From: Porticoccus sp965660005
GTDB taxonomy: Bacteria; Pseudomonadota; Gammaproteobacteria; Pseudomonadales; Porticoccaceae
Direction of reading: 5' to 3'
Length of the DNA stretch: 64,000 nucleotides
Assembly (NCBI RefSeq): GCF_965660005.1
Contig: NZ_CBFHYF010000001.1
Coordinates: 1 to 64,000, forward strand
Every line of letters starts with the position of its first letter. Within the stretch, counting starts at the first letter, position 1. The position numbers were made by a program, and so were the translations under genes. Of this stretch, positions 52,602 through 60,831 are shown one piece after another. The notes below the pieces were generated by a model. The model was given only the letters and a program-made list of their open reading frames with translations. It made no database searches and was not told the DNA's origin.

Positions 52602-53421
52602 AAAGCTGAAGTCGGCCCTCTACAGCGGCAAGGTCACGCATCAACGATTGCGCCCCAAAAAACACCGGTTCACCTACCGGGTTTTTTCACTGTGCCTCGA
52701 CCTCGATGAGCTGGAGTTACTCCACCATCGACTGCGTCTGTTTTCCGTCAATTGTTTCAACCTATTTTCGTTTCACGAGAAAGATCACGGCAGCGGGAAA
52801 TCAGACTTGAGGGGACAAATAACCCAACTGTTGACTGAGCATGGTTTTGCCGATGCCACAGCCCGGATCAAGTTACTCTGTTATCCGAGAATACTGGGCT
52901 ATGTGTTTAATCCCTTGAGCATTTATTTCTGCTACAATGACCAACAGCAGCTATCAGCTGTGCTCTACGAAGTCAGCAACACCTTCAAACAAAAGCACAC
53001 CTACCTGATCCGGGTGGACTCAACCCGGCAAAACAAGCTGATTGAGCAGCAAGCTGAAAAAGCCATGTATGTGAGTCCTTTCATGCCGTTAGCAACACAT
53101 TACAGCTTCCGGATTTCACCTCCCGATCAACAACAGGTATCTGTCTTTATCAGGCAATCCGATGACCAGACCGGCAAGCCTGGTAACCATGTGCTGCTGG
53201 CGACCTTCAACGGCAAGCATCGGATATTCAACGATGCGACCTTGTTGAAGCTTTTTTTCAGCCATCCACTAATGACCCTGAAAATTATTGGCGCCATTCA
53301 CTGGCAAGCCATACGCCTTTGGCTGAAGGGGTTACCCCTGCAGCCCAGAAAAACCACAAAGAATGCCCGCGATCTCAGCTGGCAGGACGATGATGGAGTA
53401 TTACACCATGAACGGCTCTGA
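52594..53421 (+). CDS. DUF1365 family protein
   Basis: 275 residues, starting GTG 52594 with GGAG 7 nt upstream inside the preceding gene. Family landmarks are KVTHQRLRPKKHRFTYRVF near the start, CYPRILGYVFNPLSIYFCY and FYVSPF-like MYVSPFMPLATHYSF. Function unknown; always tied to CFA-like and FAD genes. The C-terminus is basic. Overlaps both neighbours, so translation is coupled. Confidence 0.93.
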   Translation: MSEKLKSALYSGKVTHQRLRPKKHRFTYRVFSLCLDLDELELLHHRLRLFSVNCFNLFSFHEKDHGSGKSDLRGQITQLLTEHGFADATARIKLLCYPRILGYVFNPLSIYFCYNDQQQLSAVLYEVSNTFKQKHTYLIRVDSTRQNKLIEQQAEKAMYVSPFMPLATHYSFRISPPDQQQVSVFIRQSDDQTGKPGNHVLLATFNGKHRIFNDATLLKLFFSHPLMTLKIIGAIHWQAIRLWLKGLPLQPRKTTKNARDLSWQDDDGVLHHERL

Positions 53422-54649
53422 CCTCGACGCCAACGGTATGACTGCCAAGCCAGCCAACTCACCGGTATGGCTGGAAACACAAATTATCCGGCTACTGCAG
53501 AGAAAGCTCGGACACTGCCAGGGGAGTGTTTCACTGCAATTTCCAAGTGGCTACAGACACTCATTTGGTCAGGGTGAAGCCGCCGCGCACGTCAGGCTCC
53601 ATTCAATGGCTCCATTGGTCCGGTTATTCTTTGGTGGAACCAATGGCTGGTCTGACAGTTATTTGAACAGTGAGTGGGACTGCACTAATTTGACGACCCT
53701 GATTCAATGGGCAATTCAGAATGAACCGACCCTGAACAGTATGGCAAAGGCCGGTTATGTCAACGACCTGATTTATAACCTCTATCACTGGAGCCGTCGC
53801 AATACTCGCCGGGGCAGTCGCCGTAATATTGCTGCCCATTATGATTTGGGGAACGATTTTTATCGGGAATGGCTCGATCCGGGAATGACCTACTCTGCGG
53901 CGATGTTTGATGATGATCACCAGCAATCTTTACAACAGGCACAAACAAAGAAATATCAACGTATTCTCAATCTGCTTGCCCCCAGGGAGCGGAATCAGGT
54001 ACTGGAAATTGGTTGCGGCTGGGGTGAATTTGCTCTCCAGGCTGCCGAAACTGCCAATGTACAGGTTCATGGTATTACGCTGTCCTCAGAACAGCAGCGC
54101 TGGGCAGAAGACAAACTTGCTGACGCAGACCTGACAGATCAGGTGACCATCAGTTTGACCGATTACCGAGACCTGAAGAGACAATATGACGGAGTTGTTT
54201 CGATTGAGATGTTCGAAGCGGTGGGCGAAGCTAACTGGGACACCTATTTTAAAAAACTCAAAGGGGTCCTGAAACCAGGTGGCAGAGCGGTACTCCAGAT
54301 TATCACCATTGATGAGAAGCGCTTTGAGGTCTATCGCAAGCAAGCTGATTTCATTCAACGCCATATCTTCCCCGGTGGCATGTTGCCCAGCGTCATGGCC
54401 CTGAAACAAAAGTTCTCACAGCACGGTTTTGGTCTGATCGAGCAGGAGATGTTTGGCGAGGGATACGCCAGAACACTTGAACTCTGGCGACAACGCTTCG
54501 AAGATCGCTGGCCGAAGATCAGTACCCTCGGTTTTGATCAGCGTTTTTATCGTCTCTGGCGCTATTACCTCAGTTACTGCGAAGGGGGATTCAAGGAAGG
54601 GGCTATTAATGTGGGTCTGTTCGTACTGGAACATCAAAGCGACAGGTAA
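53408..54649 (+). CDS. cyclopropane-fatty-acyl-phospholipid synthase-family methyltransferase
   Basis: 413 residues from ATG 53408 (GGAG 9 nt upstream); upstream in-frame ATGs lie inside DUF1365. The SAM site is LEIGCGWGEFALQAA, substrate loop YDLGNDFYREWLDPGMTYS, and the conserved cysteine is in YCEGGFKEGAINVG. The enzyme transfers a methyl group from SAM to an unsaturated phospholipid acyl chain, giving a cyclopropane ring or a methyl branch. It is in the ECF-promoted operon, so induction by photo-oxidative stress is expected. Confidence 0.92.
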   Translation: MNGSDLDANGMTAKPANSPVWLETQIIRLLQRKLGHCQGSVSLQFPSGYRHSFGQGEAAAHVRLHSMAPLVRLFFGGTNGWSDSYLNSEWDCTNLTTLIQWAIQNEPTLNSMAKAGYVNDLIYNLYHWSRRNTRRGSRRNIAAHYDLGNDFYREWLDPGMTYSAAMFDDDHQQSLQQAQTKKYQRILNLLAPRERNQVLEIGCGWGEFALQAAETANVQVHGITLSSEQQRWAEDKLADADLTDQVTISLTDYRDLKRQYDGVVSIEMFEAVGEANWDTYFKKLKGVLKPGGRAVLQIITIDEKRFEVYRKQADFIQRHIFPGGMLPSVMALKQKFSQHGFGLIEQEMFGEGYARTLELWRQRFEDRWPKISTLGFDQRFYRLWRYYLSYCEGGFKEGAINVGLFVLEHQSDR

Positions 54650-54680
54650 CCATGATGACAGGGATTTAACTGCCAAAAAG

Positions 54681-55103
54681 TCAGTGCTCCCGGAAAGCAA
54701 CCCGCCGTCTCAACCAGCGAAACAGGGCCCCCAGCACAGGCACTTTTTCATAAAGGTCGGCGCTGTCCCAAAAATCCTGATGTTGGGTAATTTTACCCGT
54801 CTCATCAAAGATCAACCGGCTACTACCCTGAAAATTCAGCCGACCAGTAACACTACTGCTGCCAGAAAATGTCCAGTATAAGTAGGCGACGGTCTCCTGT
54901 TGCTGGCTGTGATGAACAGTAAAATCCACACTGTCCAGCCGTTCAAACATCTCAGTCAAAAGTGCCAGATATGCATCAATACCTTTCACGTGATTGAATG
55001 GATCTGTAAAAACCACGTCCTCACTGAGCACGTCTCGCAGATGCTCCAGGTTAGACATCTCCAGGGTTTCCAATAGCTGTATGTACTGACTCAAACTGCT
55101 CAT
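54681..55103 (-). CDS. SnoaL/NTF2-like protein of the photo-stress cluster
   Basis: 140 residues with an NTF2-like fold (LRDVLSEDVVFTDPFNHVKG, LIFDETGKITQHQDFWD). Similar nuclear-transport-factor-2-like proteins recur beside photolyase, CFA and SDR genes. Active-site role unknown. It is convergent with the CFA-family gene. Upstream there is only a weak ECF-like sequence (TGACGT, 17 nt, CGTA). Confidence 0.8.
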   Translation of the reverse strand: MSSLSQYIQLLETLEMSNLEHLRDVLSEDVVFTDPFNHVKGIDAYLALLTEMFERLDSVDFTVHHSQQQETVAYLYWTFSGSSSVTGRLNFQGSSRLIFDETGKITQHQDFWDSADLYEKVPVLGALFRWLRRRVAFREH

Positions 55104-55221
55104 TTTCCCTCTCTATCAATAGACAGCGACCAGACAATCTGGCTGTTCTACCAATCCATCAAGTGTACGCAACCAATACAATAAAAACGTCAAGAATCGA
55201 AACTCTCCAGCGGACTCAACG

Positions 55222-55248
55222 AAAAAGGCCAGCCTCCTGGCTGGCCTG
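55222..55248 (-). terminator. Rho-independent terminator after comEA-like gene
   Basis: GGCCAGCC/GGCTGGCC stem with a 4-nt loop and, on the minus strand, a T5 tail, 19 nt past the comEA-like stop. Confidence 0.85.
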
Positions 55249-55266
55249 AATAGACACGGGTAAAAG

Positions 55267-55579
55267 CTACTTCACCGAGAGCATATCACGGTTCTGCTCC
55301 AGCAGCATTTCACCTACACCTTTTACCGACTGCAATTGTTCCACAGTCCTGAACGGACCATTTTCCTCCCGGTAAGCCACGATTGCCTCGGCTCGCTTTT
55401 CACCAATACCCTTGAGCATGCGGGATAACTCGTCCGCAGTGGCGGTATTGATATTGATCATTACAGGCGACTGCATCGTCCCATCGAGGGATGACTCGTC
55501 AGCCGTAACAGTCTGCCAGAACGGTTATTGCGAGCAGGGACAACAACAGAACGCTGGAAAGTTTTTTTACATGTTTCAT
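55267..55579 (-). pseudogene. ComEA-like helix-hairpin-helix protein with a frameshift in the signal peptide
   Basis: ATG 55579 has AAGGAG 6 nt upstream and opens a good signal peptide (MKHVKKLSSVLLLSLLAITV) that stops at a TGA seven codons later. The mature HhH domain (INTATADELSRMLKGIGEKRA, VKGVGEMLLEQN) is in another frame and reads back through VTADESSLDG into the signal region. The region is one base longer than a multiple of three, so a one-base insertion near 55512-55518 would explain it. As read, only a signal-less 69-residue protein from ATG 55476 could be made. Confidence 0.75.
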
Positions 55580-55642
55580 GTCGAACTCCTTGTGCCAGTG
55601 GCACTCCATTTCAAAGAAGGCGGCACCTCGTGTACCGCAGGG

Positions 55643-56350
55643 TCAATCTTGCAAAATATCGCGATTGATAGCAAGTAGGGCCTCAACCGGATCCGATGAC
55701 TGGGTGATTGGTCGGCCAATCACCAGATAACTGCTGCCGTTGGCGATAGCTTCGGCAGGGGTGACAACCCGTCGCTGGTCATCCGCCACGGCAGAAACAG
55801 GACGAATACCCGGTGTCACCAAGGTAAAGTCGTGTCCGAGCATATTGCACAGCCCCTGGGTTTCCATTGCAGAGCAGACCACACCATGCATACCGGACGC
55901 CTTGGCCAGCGCAGCCAACCGATGCACCTGCTGTTCCGGGCTACACTCAATACCCAATTCTGCGAGATCTTCCACTGAGAAACTGGTTAATACGGTCACC
56001 GCTATCAACAGCATATCAGTACCGGATTGGTCGCCGGCCAATCGGGCAGCTTCCATCATCTGACGACCACCGGAAGCGTGAACATCTGTCATCCATACAC
56101 CAAGATCAGCAGCGACTTTTACCGCAGCGGCAACCGTGTTCGGAATATCATGAAATTTCAGATCCAGAAATACATCAAACCCGCGATTGACCAGCGAAGT
56201 AACAAACTGGGGACCTGAACGGGTAAACAATTCATTCCCGACTTTCAGCTTACAAAGTTCCGGGGAGACCTCACCGACAAATTTCTCTGCCGCAGCCGTT
56301 GTATTGTAGTCCAGCGCGACAATCACCTTACTGCCATTAGAATTTTTCAT
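55643..56350 (-). CDS. pyrF: orotidine 5'-phosphate decarboxylase
   Basis: 235 residues, the last step to UMP. Conserved LDLKFHDIPNTV (catalytic Lys-Asp), GVVCSAMET and the phosphate-binding LVTPGIRP with the C-terminal YLVIGRPIT. It lies downstream of lapB with a 39-bp gap, as in Pseudomonas and E. coli. Confidence 0.96.
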   Translation of the reverse strand: MKNSNGSKVIVALDYNTTAAAEKFVGEVSPELCKLKVGNELFTRSGPQFVTSLVNRGFDVFLDLKFHDIPNTVAAAVKVAADLGVWMTDVHASGGRQMMEAARLAGDQSGTDMLLIAVTVLTSFSVEDLAELGIECSPEQQVHRLAALAKASGMHGVVCSAMETQGLCNMLGHDFTLVTPGIRPVSAVADDQRRVVTPAEAIANGSSYLVIGRPITQSSDPVEALLAINRDILQD

Positions 56351-56389
56351 GAATCGTTCTCATTTTAAAATAGCCTCTTCGGTCAGCGG

Positions 56390-57577
56390 TCATTCACCAT
56401 CGATTCCACGAACAGGCCGGACTGTTTCCCAGCGCAGGCATTGGGGGCAAAGCCAGTGAAGCTGGGCGCCACTGAAGCCACACATATCACAACGGTACTG
56501 CAAACGACGGGCAAGCAGACTGTTCAACAGTTGCTGCAGCAGATGTAGCTGCTCTTTTGCCACTTCAGTGCCACTGTCTTCTGAAACCCCGAGTAATGTT
56601 TGCAGCCCCCGGATGGACAGATGTTCCCTCAGATAATCCATTAAAAAGCTTATGGCCGGTTGTTTTCCGCACTGCTTCACCATCACTTCGACCACCATTT
56701 GCAGCAAACTGGCGCCGGGATAGGCTTTCAGCCAGAACTGCAACTGCACAAGAAGCCCGGGGATATCATCCAACTGCTCGTAACACTGCCTCACAAGAGG
56801 AAGGATTTCCGGCAAGTATCCAGGCTGTTGCTGAGGAATCATGGCAAATCGTTTCAATGCCTCCATGTTATTGCCCGCGTACATTTCCATCCGCCCCCAG
56901 AGCATATTGGCTCTGGCTGAGTTTCTGTTGTATTTGAGCGCCGATTGAAGATGACGCCTGGCCTGCAATCCATCTTTCCTTTTAATCGACTGCTCCGCGA
57001 GCTCACAACAAAACTGGGCCTGCTCTATGGCCAACTCATCAGTAGCGCGTGCAAATCGCTTTTTTGCCATCATACCGGCGGCACGAATAGCCTTTTCCCA
57101 CTCCTGCTCACCGCGATAGATTTGAATCAGGTGTTGCAAAGACGCCTGCCGGAAGTCACCACTTTCATCCTCCACCAGCTCCAGAAACAGGCGCTCAGCA
57201 CGATCGAACAAGCCCGCTTTCAGGAAATCCCTGCCAAGCTCCAGTCGGGCCTGACCTGACTGGCAACTATTCAGGTTGGGTCGTGAAAGCAGATTTTGGT
57301 GAATCCGTATGGCCCGCTCTACTTCTCCGCGCTGCCGCATCAGATTACCGAGTGCGAGATGGGTCTCCAATGTATAGGGTGTGACGTCGACAGAACGGAT
57401 GAAGGTATCAATAGCCTGATCAGGCTGCTCGTTGAGGAGGAAATTAACACCCTGAAAGTAATGATGCGCCAACACTTCTTCGTTACTCGCCAAACGCTTG
57501 CGTTTACCGAAGATGTAACCGGCAAGCCAGAGTAACGGGAAAAGCAATAACCCGATAAATGATAAGTGGTCCACCAT
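56390..57577 (-). CDS. lapB: LPS assembly protein LapB
   Basis: 395 residues. An N-terminal TM anchor (about 4-22) is followed by tetratricopeptide repeats through most of the protein and a C-terminal rubredoxin-like metal site with two CxxC pairs (CDMCGFSG and CPQCLRW). It regulates lipopolysaccharide synthesis by presenting LpxC to FtsH. It starts 13 bp after lapA. Confidence 0.95.
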   Translation of the reverse strand: MVDHLSFIGLLLFPLLWLAGYIFGKRKRLASNEEVLAHHYFQGVNFLLNEQPDQAIDTFIRSVDVTPYTLETHLALGNLMRQRGEVERAIRIHQNLLSRPNLNSCQSGQARLELGRDFLKAGLFDRAERLFLELVEDESGDFRQASLQHLIQIYRGEQEWEKAIRAAGMMAKKRFARATDELAIEQAQFCCELAEQSIKRKDGLQARRHLQSALKYNRNSARANMLWGRMEMYAGNNMEALKRFAMIPQQQPGYLPEILPLVRQCYEQLDDIPGLLVQLQFWLKAYPGASLLQMVVEVMVKQCGKQPAISFLMDYLREHLSIRGLQTLLGVSEDSGTEVAKEQLHLLQQLLNSLLARRLQYRCDMCGFSGAQLHWLCPQCLRWETVRPVRGIDGE

Positions 57578-57590
57578 GTATGGTATTCGG

Positions 57591-57884
57591 CTACTCCGCC
57601 TTGTTTCGCTCTCGAGCAGGAGCCACTCTCAATTTAATGAGTTGTTGATTCAGCCCACGAGCACGCCGCCTGAGTCGCAGCAACATTGGCAGACTGGCCA
57701 GCATACCCGCCAGACAACCAATAAAAAGTGCCACCAGCAACCAAAGACCGCCGGGGAGGGGCCCTGCCTCACGGCCAAAAAAATCAACTGTCATGACATC
57801 CGGGTTTGACAGCACCAGACCAATGCCCAACAGAATCGCCGCCAGACCAATCAACAATAAACAGAGCTTCTTTAGCAGTGCCAT
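57591..57884 (-). CDS. lapA: LPS assembly protein LapA
   Basis: 97 residues with two TM helices (about 4-24 and 45-67) around a short periplasmic loop, and a basic cytoplasmic tail RLRRRARGL. ATG 57884 (MALLKK) is used. A terminator hairpin ends 12 nt before the start codon, leaving no space for a promoter between them. Confidence 0.9.
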   Translation of the reverse strand: MALLKKLCLLLIGLAAILLGIGLVLSNPDVMTVDFFGREAGPLPGGLWLLVALFIGCLAGMLASLPMLLRLRRRARGLNQQLIKLRVAPARERNKAE

Positions 57885-57895
57885 AAATTCCCCAT

Positions 57896-57927
57896 AAAAA
57901 AACGGCAAGTCACGATACTTGCCGTTT
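57896..57927 (-). terminator. Rho-independent terminator between ihfB and lapA
   Basis: AAACGGCAAGT/ACTTGCCGTTT stem with a 6-nt loop, then T7 on the minus strand. It ends 12 nt before the lapA ATG, so lapAB must depend on read-through or on an upstream promoter. Confidence 0.85.
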
Positions 57928-57984
57928 ATTGTAACCAAACTACTATGGGTTGGTCTTGTTTATCCTGTACTGGAACCTGCAGAA

Positions 57985-58278
57985 TCAGTCTGCCTCAAGG
58001 CTACTATTAACGCGTTCGCGAAGCTCTTTCCCGGGTTTAAAATAAGGCACATATTTGCCCGACAACTTAACCGAATCACCGGTTTTAGGGTTACGCCCTA
58101 CCCTGGGGGCACGATAATGCAGGCAAAAGCTACCAAACCCGCGAATTTCAATGCGATCATTGCTCACCAGCGCATGGGTCATACGCTCAAGGATCATTTT
58201 TACAGCAATCTCCACATCCCGGGGTGGGAGCTGATCCTGCTGGGTAACGATATAATCAATTAGTTCTGATTTTGTCAT
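57985..58278 (-). CDS. ihfB: integration host factor subunit beta
   Basis: 97 residues, starting MTKSELIDYIVTQQDQL. The beta arm with the intercalating proline is GRNPKTGDSVKL. It forms the IHF heterodimer with the ihfA product. It follows rpsA by 56 bp, the classic rpsA-ihfB order. Confidence 0.97.
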   Translation of the reverse strand: MTKSELIDYIVTQQDQLPPRDVEIAVKMILERMTHALVSNDRIEIRGFGSFCLHYRAPRVGRNPKTGDSVKLSGKYVPYFKPGKELRERVNSSLEAD

Positions 58279-58334
58279 AACATTCTGATTTTATAAAGAA
58301 AAGGGGTAATGTTTCCATTACCCCCATCTAATCA

Positions 58335-60017
58335 TTACTTCTCTTTGGTGTCCATCTGAGCCTTGATCAGATCACCGATAGTGGCCGGTGCAATATTCTC
58401 TGATTCAGACTTGCGATGTTCCTTGATGGCCGCCTTCTCTTCAGCAACATCCTTGGCTTTGATAGAGAGGTTGATACTGCGGTTCTTGCGATCCACATTG
58501 ATCACCTTAACCTCCACCTCATCACCAACGTTGAGTACATTGCGGGCATCTTCAATCTTCTCGCGAGAAATTTCAGAGGCTTTCAGATAGCCTTCAATAT
58601 CACCACTCAAGGTAACGACTGCGCCCTTGGCATCCACTTCCTTGACGACACCGTTGACAATGGCACCTTTGTCATTTTCAGTGACGTAGTTGGAGAAAGG
58701 ATCGTCCGACAGTTGCTTCATACCCAGCGAAATACGCTCTCTTTCCGGGTCGATGGAAAGTATCACGGTTTCAACTTCATCACCTTTTTTGAAGTTGCGC
58801 ACCGCTTCTTCACCGGTTTCATGCCAGGAAATATCAGAGAGATGAACCAACCCGTCAATACCACCGTTCAGACCGATAAAAATACCGAAGTCAGTAATTG
58901 ACTTGATATTGCCGGAAATTTTTTCACCCTTGCTGTGGTTCATGGCGAACTCATCCCAAGGATTCATATGACACTGTTTGATGCCTAGTGAAATACGACG
59001 ACGCTCTTCATCAATATCCAGAACCATGACATCAATTTCATCACCCAACTGAACAACCTTGGATGGGTGAATGTTCTTGTTCGTCCAATCCATCTCAGAG
59101 ACGTGAACCAGACCTTCAACTCCATCTTCCAGCTCGGCAAAGCAACCGTAGTCAGTGAGGTTGGTGACAACCGCTTTGACACGGGCACCTTCCGGATAGC
59201 GACCGGAGATGTCAGCCCAGGGATCTTCACCCATCTGCTTCATACCTAGTGATACGCGGCTGCGTTCACGATCAAATTTCAGTACCTTGACATCAATTTC
59301 ATCACCGACATTAACGATTTCACTGGGGTGCTTGATACGCTTCCAGGACATGTCGGTGATGTGTAGCAGGCCATCAATACCACCTAGATCGACAAAAGCA
59401 CCGTAATCGGTGAGGTTTTTGACGATACCTTTCAGAGTCACGCCTTCTTCCAGTTTGCCGAGCAACTCATCGCGCTCTTCCGAGTTCACCTGCTCCATCA
59501 CGGCACGGCGTGAAACGACCACGTTGTTGCGCTTTTGATCAAGCTTGATGACTTTAAATTCGAGGGGTTTGTCTTCCAGATGAGCTGTATCGCGAATTGG
59601 GCGAACATCGACCAGGGAACCCGGAAGGAACGCCCGCAGACCATTGACATCCACCGTAAAGCCACCTTTGACCTTGCCACTGATGATGCCGGTAACCACT
59701 TCGTCCGCCTTGTGAGCAGCTTCCAGTTCAATCCAGGATTCTGCACGGCTCGCTTTTTCCCGGGAGAGGCGTGTAGCACCGAAGCCATCTTCTACGGCTT
59801 CGAGGGCGACCTGGACTTCATCGCCAATATTGATATTCAGCTCGCCGTTATCGTCGTAGAACTGGATTTTGGGGATCACGCCTTCGGACTTCAGTCCTGC
59901 GTGAACCGTTACCCAGTCTTTATCGATATCAATAATGACACCGGTGACGATAGCGCCGACGTTCATTTCGACGGTTTTCAAGCTTTCTTCAAAAAGATCT
60001 GCGAAACTTTCGCTCAT
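58335..60017 (-). CDS. rpsA: 30S ribosomal protein S1
   Basis: 560 residues with six S1/OB repeats (for example LTDYGAFVDLGGIDGLLHITD and LTDYGCFAELEDGVEGLVHV). It binds mRNA on the 30S subunit and represses its own translation in E. coli. It lies 115 bp after cmk; that leader is likely where the promoter and autogenous control site sit. Confidence 0.98.
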   Translation of the reverse strand: MSESFADLFEESLKTVEMNVGAIVTGVIIDIDKDWVTVHAGLKSEGVIPKIQFYDDNGELNINIGDEVQVALEAVEDGFGATRLSREKASRAESWIELEAAHKADEVVTGIISGKVKGGFTVDVNGLRAFLPGSLVDVRPIRDTAHLEDKPLEFKVIKLDQKRNNVVVSRRAVMEQVNSEERDELLGKLEEGVTLKGIVKNLTDYGAFVDLGGIDGLLHITDMSWKRIKHPSEIVNVGDEIDVKVLKFDRERSRVSLGMKQMGEDPWADISGRYPEGARVKAVVTNLTDYGCFAELEDGVEGLVHVSEMDWTNKNIHPSKVVQLGDEIDVMVLDIDEERRRISLGIKQCHMNPWDEFAMNHSKGEKISGNIKSITDFGIFIGLNGGIDGLVHLSDISWHETGEEAVRNFKKGDEVETVILSIDPERERISLGMKQLSDDPFSNYVTENDKGAIVNGVVKEVDAKGAVVTLSGDIEGYLKASEISREKIEDARNVLNVGDEVEVKVINVDRKNRSINLSIKAKDVAEEKAAIKEHRKSESENIAPATIGDLIKAQMDTKEK

Positions 60018-60132
60018 TGAAATGTACCTGTAAAAATCGAGTCAATCGACTCTCAAACCGCACTACCAGTTATGCGGGCTGTTGGTTTCAGGGTGACATG
60101 GTGCGTTACTGGCCAAACACCACAAACCCGGT

Positions 60133-60831
60133 TTATTGCGGTGGCTGTATGCCGCTTACAGCGACAACATCCACCACCTTCTGTAATACTTCCTCGATGG
60201 TCATTCCCGAACTGTCCAGCACCATGGCGTTGGTCGCAGGAATCATCGGTGACACCTTGCGTGTCATATCGCGCTCGTCGCGCTTCTGAACCCGTTCGAT
60301 GAGGCCGGCAAGGCTAACACTTTCCCCTTTATCTATCAACTGCTTATAACGTCTTTGCGCCCGCTCTTCGGAACTCGCTGTAAGGAAGACTTTGGCATTG
60401 GCATCGGGGAAAACCACAGTGCCCATATCGCGTCCATCAGCTACCAGTCCCGGCAGTACAGCAAAGGCTCTCTGCCGCTGCAGAAGCGCATTACGCACCT
60501 CCGGATAGGCAGCAACAACTGAGGCATTGGTCCCCACACCTTCAGAACGAATCAGCGTAGAGACATCTTCTCCCTCCAACATCACCTTTGGCGCGTCACC
60601 GTTGTCGCGTGTCTTGAATGAAATATCCATATGGGCCGCCAGTACCGCCAGGGATTCCGTGTTATCCAACGACACGCCATGACGCTTGGCCGCCAGTGCA
60701 AGCAACCTGTAGAGCGCACCACTATCGAGATAGTGAAAACCTAATCTGGCAGCCAGTAACTGGCAGATCGTCCCCTTTCCAGAGCCACTTGGTCCATCGA
60801 TGGTAATGACTGGTACTCTTTTTTCATTCAT
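60133..60831 (-). CDS. cmk: cytidylate kinase
   Basis: 232 residues. Walker A-type loop GPSGSGKGTICQLLA, DGRDMGTVVFPDA and the SSEERAQRRYKQL lid. It phosphorylates CMP and dCMP. It overlaps the end of the tyrA-aroA fusion by 4 bp (ATGA), so translation is coupled. Confidence 0.97.
   Translation of the reverse strand: MNEKRVPVITIDGPSGSGKGTICQLLAARLGFHYLDSGALYRLLALAAKRHGVSLDNTESLAVLAAHMDISFKTRDNGDAPKVMLEGEDVSTLIRSEGVGTNASVVAAYPEVRNALLQRQRAFAVLPGLVADGRDMGTVVFPDANAKVFLTASSEERAQRRYKQLIDKGESVSLAGLIERVQKRDERDMTRKVSPMIPATNAMVLDSSGMTIEEVLQKVVDVVAVSGIQPPQ

Noticed and set aside
55104..55190. Fifth ECF promoter for the NTF2-like gene
   Set aside because: Best match is TGACGT with a 17-nt spacer to CGTA; this does not meet the TGATC-N16 pattern of the other four.
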